The translations under genes were made by a program, and so were the position numbers. From Candidatus Nitrotoga sp. M5 (lineage in GTDB: Bacteria > Pseudomonadota > Gammaproteobacteria > Burkholderiales > Gallionellaceae), in the NCBI RefSeq assembly GCF_927904885.1, contig NZ_CAKMNW010000026.1, positions 1-53,466 of the forward strand: a stretch of DNA of 53,466 bases, written 5' to 3'. The notes beneath the pieces are model-generated. The model saw only the letters and a program-made list of their open reading frames with translations, was not told the origin of the DNA and searched no databases. This document shows, one piece after another, positions 1 through 8,024 of this stretch; position 1 is the first letter of the stretch; each line of letters opens with the position of its first letter.

Positions 1-39
1 GCTCTTTCCAGTCTCTCAAGAATGAGCCAGAAACACCAT

Positions 40-56
40 ACAAGCTTGTCGAAGGA
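40..56 (+). repeat. Degenerate GCTTGTCGAAGGATG repeat motif, copy 1
   Basis: AAGCTTGTCGAAGGATG lies just upstream of the GIY-YIG gene. It resembles the widespread proteobacterial intergenic motif CTGAGCTTGTCGAAGG. A second diverged copy lies at the 3' end of the gene in the same orientation. Confidence 0.45.
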
Positions 57-87
57 TGGATGGATTGTTAAATCAAGGATAAATGAA

Positions 88-390
88 ATGTTTTGGGTGT
101 ACATTCTCCGCTGCGCCGACGGTAGCTATTACACCGGTCATACCGACAATCTTGAAAAACGCATCGGCCAGCACCAGGCCGGAGAATGTGTGGGTTATAC
201 CGCAACGCGCTGTCCGGTTGAGCTTGCTTGGTCTCAGGAGTGTGTCACGCGGGAAGACGCCTTATCGGCCGAGATGCAAATAAAAAGCTGGAGCCGCAAG
301 AAGAAAGAAGCCATGATGCACGGCGACTGGATGGAAGTTTCTCGATTGGCGAAAAGTAAATCCTTTAGTCCTGAGCCTGTCAAAGGATGA
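88..390 (+). CDS. GIY-YIG nuclease domain protein (YhbQ/UPF0213-like)
   Basis: A 100-residue protein consisting of little more than one GIY-YIG domain: WVYILRC and SYYTGHTDNL near the N-terminus are the GIY and YIG strands, followed by a conserved R and the ARAE-like helix (EDALSAEMQIKSWSRKKK). Single-domain members of this family are putative DNA endonucleases of uncertain role. I chose the ATG at 88 because AAGGAT lies about 9 bases upstream and the domain begins at once; a longer frame from 22 adds residues that do not look like the family. The last codons (SPEPVKG) run into a degenerate copy of a repeat discussed in the findings, so the C-terminus may be partly repeat-derived. It sits just ahead of hypE with no obvious functional link. 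The family call is secure; the function is not. Confidence 0.85.
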   Translation: MFWVYILRCADGSYYTGHTDNLEKRIGQHQAGECVGYTATRCPVELAWSQECVTREDALSAEMQIKSWSRKKKEAMMHGDWMEVSRLAKSKSFSPEPVKG

Positions 391-394
391 GCGG
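371..394 (+). repeat. Degenerate GAGCCTGTCAAAGGATGA repeat motif, copy 2
   Basis: CCTGAGCCTGTCAAAGGATG overlaps the stop codon of the GIY-YIG gene and is a diverged copy of the motif at 40-56. Its position makes the last residues of the protein repeat-encoded. Confidence 0.45.
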
Positions 395-452
395 ATTTAC
401 ATCTTTGGCGGGAGGTTGAAAGTTGAATGCCCACTGTATTTGATATAGAGCC

Positions 453-1502
453 ATGAATACGGTCAAATCAAATTACACGCGCCCGCTTGATTTTAAGCAG
501 GGACGGGTGGATATGTCGCACGGCTCCGGTGGGCGCGCCATGGCGCAATTGATCACCGAGTTGTTCACTACCGATTTTGATAACGAATATCTGACACAAG
601 GCAACGATGGTGCGTTGTTGCCGCCAATCGCCGGGCGATTGGTGATGTCTTGCGATGGTCATGTTGTGTCGCCGTTGTTCTTCGCGGGCGGCGATATTGG
701 CTGCCTGTCTGTGCATGGCACCATCAACGATGTCGCGATGATGGGAGCGAGGCCGTTGTATCTGGCAGCTTCTTTCATTCTCGAAGAAGGTTTTCCGCTC
801 GCCGATCTGAAACGCATTGTCGCATCCATGGCGAACGCTGCAAGATTAGCGGGTGTCTCTATCGTCGCAGGTGATACCAAGGTGGTGGAGCGAGGCAAGG
901 GTGATGGGATATTCATCACCACTACTGGAATTGGTGTGGCGCGTGAGGGCATCACTTTGTCCGGTGATCTTGCGCATCCGGGTGATACAATTTTATTGTC
1001 TGGCGCAATAGGAGATCACGGCATGGCGGTGCTTTCGCAACGTGAAAACCTGACTTTCGATGCACCCATCGTGTCGGATACGGCGGCGTTGCACTGGCTG
1101 GTCGCAGCCATGCTGGACAGCGGAGTAAAGTTACGCGTGCTGCGCGACCCGACGCGCGGCGGATTGGCAACGACACTCAATGAGATCGCCAAACAATCCG
1201 GTGTGGGCATGATGCTGCATGAATCCGCAATTGCGGTGAACCCGCCGGTCGAAGCCGCCTGTGAGTTTCTAGGACTGGATCCACTATATATCGCCAACGA
1301 AGGCAAGTTAGTTGCTATTTGTGCGCCGGAAGACGCAGAGCGCTTGCTTGAGGTGATGCGTGCCCATCCGCTGGCTCGAGAGGCGGCCATCATCGGTGAA
1401 GTCACAGAAGACCCCCATGGGTTCGTGCAAATAACCACCAAGCTCGGTGGTCGTCGTATCGTCGATTGGCTGGCAGGTGAACAATTGCCGAGGATTTGTT
1501 GA
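453..1502 (+). CDS. hypE: Hydrogenase maturation protein HypE
   Basis: HypE works with the carbamoyltransferase HypF to make the CN ligands of the Fe(CN)2CO centre of [NiFe] hydrogenases: its C-terminal cysteine is carbamoylated, then ATP-dependently dehydrated to a thiocyanate. The 349-residue protein has the AIRS/PurM-like fold with the SHGSGGRAM start motif, an ATP-binding region with GDTILLSGAIGDHG, and the diagnostic C-terminus PRIC ending on the acceptor cysteine. Start: ATG 453; no strong ribosome site is visible, and the ATG at 513 is an alternative that would still keep SHGSGG. The rest of the hyp/hydrogenase locus is not in this window and would lie before position 1. The gene implies that the organism makes a [NiFe] hydrogenase. 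Confidence 0.96.
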   Translation: MNTVKSNYTRPLDFKQGRVDMSHGSGGRAMAQLITELFTTDFDNEYLTQGNDGALLPPIAGRLVMSCDGHVVSPLFFAGGDIGCLSVHGTINDVAMMGARPLYLAASFILEEGFPLADLKRIVASMANAARLAGVSIVAGDTKVVERGKGDGIFITTTGIGVAREGITLSGDLAHPGDTILLSGAIGDHGMAVLSQRENLTFDAPIVSDTAALHWLVAAMLDSGVKLRVLRDPTRGGLATTLNEIAKQSGVGMMLHESAIAVNPPVEAACEFLGLDPLYIANEGKLVAICAPEDAERLLEVMRAHPLAREAAIIGEVTEDPHGFVQITTKLGGRRIVDWLAGEQLPRIC

Positions 1503-1898
1503 TTTTATTGGTACATGGTAATGCTTGTCTATGATTTTGCACATTTTATTGAATGTTTGCGCGGTTTGATAGTACTGTGATAATGCCCAATTCTTGCTAT
1601 GTAAACCGCATATATCAGTCATATACTCTGTGCTTGATCGCTTGAATATTCGGTTCAGATAACGGATGTCATAGTATTAACAAATTTCGTTAATATAAAA
1701 CACTGGTCACCGTTCTGAAAGATTATAAAAGTCATGAAAATGTGTAGTCAGGTACAGGAAGTCCATAGCTATTAATAATCGGTACCTGGTTTCTTATTTC
1801 GGTAATGCATTTGTCGTTTGTATTTCTGATTTATGATTAATCACTCATCAGGTGTAAAATCATAAAAATTGGTCTATTTCTCCACTTCGTGTGCGCCA
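1503..1898. other. AT-rich intergenic region between hypE and sdhC
   Basis: About 400 bases with no credible gene. It should hold the promoter of the sdh genes, but I could not identify a convincing -35/-10 pair; TAAAAT near 1855 is a possible -10. No clear terminator hairpin for hypE was seen. Confidence 0.5.
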
Positions 1899-2273
1899 AT
1901 GAATAAAAAACGCCCTAAATATCTTGACTTGCGCTTGATCAAATTGCCTTTGCCAGGCTTCATATCTATTCTGCATCGTGTTAGCGGATTGTTGCTATTT
2001 TTAGCTCTACCGCTGTTTCTGTGGATGCTGCAGAGCAGCCTGCTTTCTATCGAAACTTATACTCAGTTGGTCGCGGTACTGCGATATCCCCTAAGTAAAT
2101 TAATTTTAATCTGCCTGCTGTGGGCATTTTTACACCACCTTTGCGCCGGAATACGCTATCTCGCGATTGATATGCATATCGGCGTAGGGTTGACGCATGC
2201 ACGTGCCAGCAGCAAATGGGTATTGTTTGTGAGCTTGGGTTTGACTGTGCTAATGGGAGCGTGGCTATGGTAG
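1899..2273 (+). CDS. sdhC: Succinate dehydrogenase cytochrome b556 subunit
   Basis: One of two membrane anchors of respiratory complex II; it helps bind haem b and ubiquinone. The 124-residue protein opens with RPKYLDLRLIKLPLPGF and carries the family signature SILHRVSG (SdhC quinone/haem region), followed by three hydrophobic helices and a conserved His in the second (HHLCAGIRYLAID). I chose ATG 1899 because the family normally begins with a short charged stretch before RPK; an upstream TTG at 1869 would add an unrelated decapeptide. Neither start has a good ribosome site. The sdhD start lies within its last codons, so the two are translationally coupled. Confidence 0.93.
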   Translation: MNKKRPKYLDLRLIKLPLPGFISILHRVSGLLLFLALPLFLWMLQSSLLSIETYTQLVAVLRYPLSKLILICLLWAFLHHLCAGIRYLAIDMHIGVGLTHARASSKWVLFVSLGLTVLMGAWLW

Positions 2274-2638
2274 ATCGTATCGTAACCGGCGCGCATTATG
2301 GGTTGCGGGATTGGTTGGTGCAGCGTGTTACCGCTGTTCTGATGGTGGCCTACGTGCTTTTTATTGGGGCCTATGTAGTGCTGAACTCCAGTTATGTCAG
2401 CAATACCTGGGTCGGTCTTGATTACAACACTTGGACAGGGTTATTTTCAAACTTGGTGATGCGCTCGTTTTCATTGCTATTTTTGTTTGCCGTTTTCTAC
2501 CATGCATGGATTGGGGTGCGTGATATTGTGATGGATTATGTCAAGTCGGCAAGAATACGCCTTGTTATATATGTGTTGGTAATAATGGCGTTGCTGCTGT
2601 ATTCGGTTTGGGCAGTTCAAATTTTGTGGGGAATGTAA
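2267..2638 (+). CDS. sdhD: Succinate dehydrogenase membrane anchor subunit
   Basis: Second membrane anchor of complex II, 123 residues with three transmembrane helices. [16 protein letters not shown] near the N-terminus and [15 protein letters not shown] in the second helix are the SdhD signature; the histidine there is the usual haem b ligand region. The ATG at 2267 overlaps the sdhC stop by 7 bases, and the sdhD stop shares bases with the sdhA start (TAATG), so sdhC, sdhD and sdhA form one tightly coupled unit. Confidence 0.93.
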   Translation: MVDRIVTGAHYGLRDWLVQRVTAVLMVAYVLFIGAYVVLNSSYVSNTWVGLDYNTWTGLFSNLVMRSFSLLFLFAVFYHAWIGVRDIVMDYVKSARIRLVIYVLVIMALLLYSVWAVQILWGM

Positions 2639-4401
2639 TGGCAGTGGCGAAACGCACATTTGACGTTGTAATTGTGGGAGCAGGTGGCGCGGGGATGCGT
2701 GCGGCTTTGGCATTATCTGAGGCTGGATTGAAAGTGGCGGTACTGTCAAAAGTTTTCCCCACACGTTCGCATACCGTAGCGGCGCAAGGTGGGATTGCTG
2801 CATCATTGGGCAATATCAGCGAGGACAATTGGCATTGGCACATGTACGATACAGTGAAAGGTTCGGATTATCTTGGTGATCAAGATGCCATTGAATTCAT
2901 GTGTCGCGCTGCGCCAGAAGTGGTGTATGAACTGGAGCACTTCGGCATGCCATTTGATCGTTTGGAAAATGGCACAATTTATCAGCGCTCATTCGGTGGC
3001 CACATGCAAGACTATGGCAAGACCCCGGTGCAGCGCGCCTGTGCTGCTGCTGATCGCACCGGTCATGCTTTGCTGCATACGTTGTATCAAAAAAACATGC
3101 AGACCAATACCATTTTTTTCGTGGAATGGATGGCTCTGGATTTGATTCGCGACGAAGATGGCGACGTGCTTGGCGTGGTGGCAATGGAAATTGAAACCAG
3201 TGAAGTGATGATTTTACAAGCGCGCGCCACGCTGTTTGCTACCGGAGGCGCGGCGCGCATTTTTCAAGCGAGTACCAATGCATATATTAATACCGGCGAC
3301 GGCTTGGGTATGGCAGCTCGTGCTGGCATTCCGCTGGAGGATATGGAATTTTTCCAGTTTCATCCCACTGGAGTTTATGGCGCGGGCGTGCTGATTTCAG
3401 AAGGTGTACGCGGCGAAGGTGGCTATCTCCTCAACAAGGACGGTGAGCGTTTTATGTCGCGCTATGCACCAACAGCCCAAGACCTGGCAAGCCGCGACGT
3501 GGTATCACGTGCCATCGCCACTGAAATAAAGGAAGGACGCGGTTGCGGTCAACATAGCGATCATGTTTTGTTGAAGGTGGACCACATCGGTGATGCAGTC
3601 ATTCGCCAGCGCCTGCCCGGCATTCGTGACATTTCCCTGAAGTTCGCGCACGTTGATCCAGCTTTGGCTCCCATTCCAGTGGTGCCTACTGCGCATTATA
3701 TGATGGGCGGTATTCCCACTAATTATCATGGTCAAGTGGTCGCCCCTTACAAAACCGGGCCGGAAGAAGTTGTGCAGGGATTTTATGCGGTGGGTGAATG
3801 CGCTTGTGTGTCAGTCCATGGCGCTAACCGGCTGGGTTGTAATTCATTGCTTGATTTGCTGGTGTTCGGGCGTGAAGTGGCGCGGCAGATTATTGAGGAC
3901 TTGCAGCGTAACCCTCATCCCAAACCATTGCCACACAATGCCTCTGAGCGTCCGCTGTCGCGTCTTGCAAGGTTGAAATCACAAAAAAACGGAGAGAGTG
4001 TTGCCGAAGTAGGGGCAGAAATGCGACGTGTGATGCAACATCATTGCGGTGTGTTCCGTTTCCCCGACCTGCTGGCTCAAGGCGTGCAAGAAATTCGCAC
4101 AGTGGCAGAGCGCGTTCAAAATACTATGATTAATGATCAGAGCAGGGTGTTTAATACTGCATGTGTAGAGGCATTGGAGCTCGACAATCTTATCGAAGTA
4201 GCGCAAGCCACTATGGTTTCTGCTGCAGCGAGGCAAGAAAGCCGTGGCGGTCACACTCGGGATGATTTCCCTCAACGCGACGATGACCACTGGTTGAAGC
4301 ATTCACTATATTTTAGCGAAGGACAAAAGCTGGATTACAAGCCGGTCCGGCTGAAGCCGTTATCTGTCGAATCATTTCCGCTTAAGGCGCGAGTGTACTG
4401 A
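2638..4401 (+). CDS. sdhA: Succinate dehydrogenase flavoprotein subunit
   Basis: Catalytic subunit that oxidises succinate to fumarate and passes electrons to SdhB. The 587-residue protein has the Rossmann FAD motif [14 protein letters not shown] (residues 14-27), the flavinylation site SHTVAAQGG with His45 (same number as in E. coli), the substrate-loop motif [16 protein letters not shown], and [15 protein letters not shown] with the catalytic arginine loop RDVVSRAI. Start ATG 2638 overlaps the sdhD stop (TAATG); a longer TTG-started frame from 2608 is inside sdhD. In most relatives sdhB follows within a few bases; here it follows after 1.18 kb. Confidence 0.98.
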   Translation: MAVAKRTFDVVIVGAGGAGMRAALALSEAGLKVAVLSKVFPTRSHTVAAQGGIAASLGNISEDNWHWHMYDTVKGSDYLGDQDAIEFMCRAAPEVVYELEHFGMPFDRLENGTIYQRSFGGHMQDYGKTPVQRACAAADRTGHALLHTLYQKNMQTNTIFFVEWMALDLIRDEDGDVLGVVAMEIETSEVMILQARATLFATGGAARIFQASTNAYINTGDGLGMAARAGIPLEDMEFFQFHPTGVYGAGVLISEGVRGEGGYLLNKDGERFMSRYAPTAQDLASRDVVSRAIATEIKEGRGCGQHSDHVLLKVDHIGDAVIRQRLPGIRDISLKFAHVDPALAPIPVVPTAHYMMGGIPTNYHGQVVAPYKTGPEEVVQGFYAVGECACVSVHGANRLGCNSLLDLLVFGREVARQIIEDLQRNPHPKPLPHNASERPLSRLARLKSQKNGESVAEVGAEMRRVMQHHCGVFRFPDLLAQGVQEIRTVAERVQNTMINDQSRVFNTACVEALELDNLIEVAQATMVSAAARQESRGGHTRDDFPQRDDDHWLKHSLYFSEGQKLDYKPVRLKPLSVESFPLKARVY

Positions 4402-5583
4402 TCTGGAGATCTCAGTGTGTCGGCAGTCAATTTCAGATGGAAAGTAATATTTTCGAAAATTGATCAGTAATGGCTTGAGTTACCGGATTCCTCATTTTTT
4501 GAGGTGGATTATAGGGAATCTGTGGGCAGGCTATGCGAAGCATGTGAATGGTTTGTGGTCAAAATGAGTGCATATATAAAAGTTACTAGCAGGGATGAGC
4601 AGGTAACTTTTGCAAGTCTTGTTGAATCAATCAGTGACGAGCGTTTTTGTACTGTTATTACGTGTTATTGATGAGATCAATGCCTATTGATCGCCTCTGA
4701 AATTTCAATTTTTTAGGCAAGACAAGTCGCGAGAAAAAAACCGAACACAGCAGATATGGTGAAAAAACATTTTTATTTTTGTGCTGTATTGTCGATAAGG
4801 ATCATCTACATGAAATGGAAGTACTGGAAGACTGCCGGGACGTGATGGTTAACTGTTTGGGTCGTGAAAACTTCCCCAGTTTTTTGATGGTGTACTGGAG
4901 TAGCCGCTATGTTTTTGTAAGTCAATTCGAACTTTTTTGAACTTTACGCTCCAATGCTACGAGCCGTGAGGAATTTTTTGAGCTGTTGCAGGGTACGGAA
5001 GAGGAGATATGAATGCCTATCTGTTACTTGTCCAGGTGGAGTCCACAAAGGCCTGTTGATCTCAAGGAGCATGCACGGGACTTGCGCTGGCTCAGAGCGC
5101 CAGCTTCTTCCATTGCTTATCGCAGTTCACCGAATGCTATTTGCTAGTGGCTTTGAGCGTGTGCTACGTAATTGTATTGCGATTTCATTTCCGTACACCG
5201 TAATTGGCAGCCAGCCCACGAAATAAAAAAATAGTATATATTATTCAAGGCACAAAAAATTTCAAGTTGCGATGTCACTACTGCGGCAGCGGTGAAGAAG
5301 GCAAGGCGTCGAACTGGCGGCAGCATTGGGATTTGAGCTGCCTCATATAAGTATCGTGCGTCGCAATTGTATAAATCGCTTTAGCAGTTACATGCAAGAC
5401 CATTTTTTACAGTGCAGTCAGTGATTAAACATACAATGTAATTAAAAAGTAGTGCGTGCAGATGTGGCTATATATGTGTTTAAAAAAGGCGATGGACTTG
5501 CCTTTATTTTGAGGCGGGTGATTGTTTAGGTGCGGGGATGGTGTAGGCAGATGACTAGAAGTGATTAGCAGAGGAGTGAAACC
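4402..5583. other. 1.18-kb gap without a recognisable gene, between sdhA and sdhB
   Basis: This stretch splits what is normally a contiguous sdhCDAB operon. It contains only short open frames with no family resemblance that I can see. A short frame near 5265-5350 has a zinc-ribbon-like CHYCGS followed by basic residues, and a frame near 4795-4940 runs about 45 codons, but both end quickly. A small hairpin (CCTCA, T-rich loop, TGAGG) lies at 4491-4505. The most likely reading is a decayed insertion; a regulatory or small-RNA region cannot be excluded. A promoter for sdhB may be located here. Confidence 0.5.
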
Positions 5584-6279
5584 ATGAAATTCAAAATTTA
5601 CCGGTATAACCCCGAAACCGACGAACAGCCTTATATGCGCAATTATGAGTTGGATATAGAGGTGGGCGATATGATGTTGCTGGATGCGTTGCTTCTGATC
5701 AGGGAGCAGGACGACAGCCTGAGCTTGCGTAAATCTTGTCGTGAAGGCGTGTGTGGATCGGATGCGATGAACATTAATGGGCGCAATGGTTTGGCTTGCA
5801 TTACGCAGCTGTCCAGTTTGAAACAACCAATTGAATTGCGCCCGTTGCCCGGCCTGCCAGTGATACGTGACCTGATCGTGGATATGTCGCAGTTTTTCAA
5901 GCAGTACCATTCGATCAAACCTTATTTGGTGAATAACGATCCGCCTCCGGAAACAGAGCGCTTACAGTCGCCTGCGCAGCGTGCCGAGTTGGATGGATTG
6001 TACGAATGCATTTTGTGCGCCTGCTGCACTACTGCATGCCCATCATTTTGGTGGAATCCGGATAAGTTTGTAGGTCCTGCCGGTTTACTGCAAGCCTATC
6101 GCTTTATCGTCGATAGCCGCGATCAGGCAACAAGCGAGCGATTGGATTATCTGGAAGATCCGTACCGATTATTTCGATGCCACACGATTATGAATTGTGT
6201 GGATGTATGCCCCAAAGGTTTGAATCCCACAGCTGCCATTGGAAAAATTAAAGCCCTCATGGTGAAGCGTACGGTATGA
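5584..6279 (+). CDS. sdhB: Succinate dehydrogenase iron-sulfur subunit
   Basis: Carries electrons from SdhA to ubiquinone through three Fe-S clusters. All ligands are visible in the 231 residues: [2Fe-2S] Cys52, Cys57, Asp60 and Cys72 (CREGVCGSD and GLAC); [4Fe-4S] CILCACCTTAC with Cys142, 145, 148 plus Cys209; and [3Fe-4S] Cys152, Cys199 and Cys205 (CHTIMNCVDVCPKG). The usual SdhB asparate-for-cysteine replacement in the 2Fe cluster motif is present. A good ribosome site, AGAGGAG, precedes the ATG. Its separation from sdhA suggests its own promoter or a long internal untranslated segment; it overlaps sdhE by 4 bases. Confidence 0.98.
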   Translation: MKFKIYRYNPETDEQPYMRNYELDIEVGDMMLLDALLLIREQDDSLSLRKSCREGVCGSDAMNINGRNGLACITQLSSLKQPIELRPLPGLPVIRDLIVDMSQFFKQYHSIKPYLVNNDPPPETERLQSPAQRAELDGLYECILCACCTTACPSFWWNPDKFVGPAGLLQAYRFIVDSRDQATSERLDYLEDPYRLFRCHTIMNCVDVCPKGLNPTAAIGKIKALMVKRTV

Positions 6280-6512
6280 AAGAGGTGGAACGAGTGCGCT
6301 GGCGCTGTAGACGAGGTCTGTTGGAACTTGACATTGTGCTGGGGCGATTCGTAGAGCAGCATTATGCAAGCTTGAATAAGGCACAGCAGGATGCACTTGA
6401 TGTGCTGCTGGATATGCCCGACCCGACACTCTGGGATATGATTACTAATACGCAGCCGTCGCCGCTGCAAAGTGAGCAGTGTGTGGTGCTGAAATTGATG
6501 CAGACAGTTTGA
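6276..6512 (+). CDS. sdhE: FAD assembly factor SdhE (YgfY)
   Basis: Small soluble protein (78 residues) that promotes covalent attachment of FAD to SdhA. It carries the family motif RGLLELD (RGxxE, residues 13-19), needed for SdhA flavinylation, and the typical all-helical length. The start ATG overlaps the sdhB stop (ATGA), so translation is coupled to sdhB. Position directly after sdhB is standard in proteobacteria. Confidence 0.93.
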   Translation: MKEVERVRWRCRRGLLELDIVLGRFVEQHYASLNKAQQDALDVLLDMPDPTLWDMITNTQPSPLQSEQCVVLKLMQTV

Positions 6513-6575
6513 GAGCGCCTTGCGCGGTAGTGGCATTATTTGCTACTACATAAAGTTGTAAAAACAGGAGGCGAG

Positions 6576-7862
6576 ATGAAAGAAAAACGTGTTGCAACAC
6601 TGATGCTGGATGATAACCGTAGTATCGAGTTGCCGATATTGTCTGGCACTATGGGTCCTGATGTGATCGACATCCGTGAATTGAGTAAGCTCGGCGTATT
6701 TACTTACGATCCAGCTTTCGTTTCCACCGCCAGCTGCTCTTCCGATATCACATTTATTGATGGCGATGCCGGGTTGCTGTATTACCGCGGTTATCCGATT
6801 GAACAATTGGCTGAAAAATCGGACTTTCTTGAAGTGTGCTACTTGTTGCTACACGGTGAGTTGCCGAATGCGATACAGAAAAGCGAGTTCACTGGAAAGA
6901 TTATGAAGCACACTATGGTGCATGATCAGCTTGCCCGTTTTTTTAACGGCTTCCGTCGTGACGCTCATCCGATGGCGGTAATGGTTGGGGTAGTAGGTGC
7001 GCTGTCGGCTTTTTATCATGAGTCGCTTGATATTACTAACCCGGAAAATCGCGAAATTTCGGCGTTACGCTTGCTGTCAAAGGTGCCGACCATCGCCGCA
7101 ATGACTTACAAATACTACACCGGCTTTCCATTCATGTATCCGAAGAATGAATTCAGCTACGTTGAAAATTTCATGTACATGATGTTCGCGACTCCAGCAG
7201 AAGACTATGTGCCGAACCAGAAACTGGTACGTGCACTAGAGAGTATTTTCATACTGCACGCTGATCATGAACAGAACGCTTCGACTTCGACTGTACGGCT
7301 GGCAGGTTCCAGTGGAGCAAATCCATTCGCATGTGTGTCCTCCGGCATTGCAGCGCTGTGGGGGCCAGCTCACGGTGGTGCGAATGAAGCAGTACTGAAG
7401 ATGCTGGAAGAGATAGGTGATGTGTCACGCGTGGCGGATTTCATGAAAGGTGTGAAGGACAAAAAATACCGCCTGATGGGCTTCGGTCATAGGGTATACA
7501 AAAACATGGATCCGCGCGCAAAAGTAATGCGCGCTACTTGTTATGAGGTGCTTAAAGAGCTAAATCTAGAGAAGGATCCACTGTTTGCAATGGCACTGGA
7601 GTTGGAGCAGATTGCGTTGCGGGATGAGTACTTCATAGAGCGCAAACTATACCCCAATGTGGATTTTTATTCCGGAATTGTGCTAAGTGCGTTGGGTATC
7701 CCTAGCAATATGTTCACAGTAATTTTTGCTGTGGCACGCACCATAGGTTGGATGTCGCAGTGGAATGAAATGATCGCCGACAGCGAGCGTAAAATTGCTC
7801 GACCACGTCAGCTGTATCTGGGTGCAACACAGCGCGATTTTGTACCGTTAGCCAAGCGCTAA
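6576..7862 (+). CDS. gltA: Citrate synthase (type II)
   Basis: Condenses acetyl-CoA and oxaloacetate to citrate, the entry step of the TCA cycle. The 428-residue length and extended N-terminal domain match the hexameric, NADH-regulated Gram-negative type. The catalytic triad is visible: His266 in [10 protein letters not shown], His305 in MGFGHRVYK and Asp363 in VDFYSGI. ATG 6576 is preceded by a strong AGGAGG; an earlier in-frame start at 6540 adds a non-conserved 12 residues. It lies 63 bases after sdhE. Confidence 0.98.
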   Translation: MKEKRVATLMLDDNRSIELPILSGTMGPDVIDIRELSKLGVFTYDPAFVSTASCSSDITFIDGDAGLLYYRGYPIEQLAEKSDFLEVCYLLLHGELPNAIQKSEFTGKIMKHTMVHDQLARFFNGFRRDAHPMAVMVGVVGALSAFYHESLDITNPENREISALRLLSKVPTIAAMTYKYYTGFPFMYPKNEFSYVENFMYMMFATPAEDYVPNQKLVRALESIFILHADHEQNASTSTVRLAGSSGANPFACVSSGIAALWGPAHGGANEAVLKMLEEIGDVSRVADFMKGVKDKKYRLMGFGHRVYKNMDPRAKVMRATCYEVLKELNLEKDPLFAMALELEQIALRDEYFIERKLYPNVDFYSGIVLSALGIPSNMFTVIFAVARTIGWMSQWNEMIADSERKIARPRQLYLGATQRDFVPLAKR

Positions 7863-8024
7863 ATCCGGATCGAAATAAACGCACACCTGGAAAAACTGAG
7901 GCTGGAAGGCCTTCATGTGCTTTAGTGTCATATCATATTGAAAATGTTTAACCTCCCAGCGCCGCACTTTTATGAAGCTGTGAAGCGCAAAGACATGACG
8001 ACAAAAACAGATGGGTAATAATAC

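Noticed and set aside
4401..4416. TGATCT-GG-AGATC inverted repeat at the sdhA stop
   Set aside because: Short, with a tiny loop and no T-run; not convincing as a terminator or as an IS end.
4954..5226. 90-codon open frame in the sdhA-sdhB gap
   Set aside because: Composition and sequence show no family resemblance, no ribosome site and no coding-like pattern; more likely decayed sequence.
5425..5910. 161-codon minus-strand frame over the sdhB start
   Set aside because: Antisense shadow of sdhB; the protein has no domain and its codon pattern mirrors the real gene.
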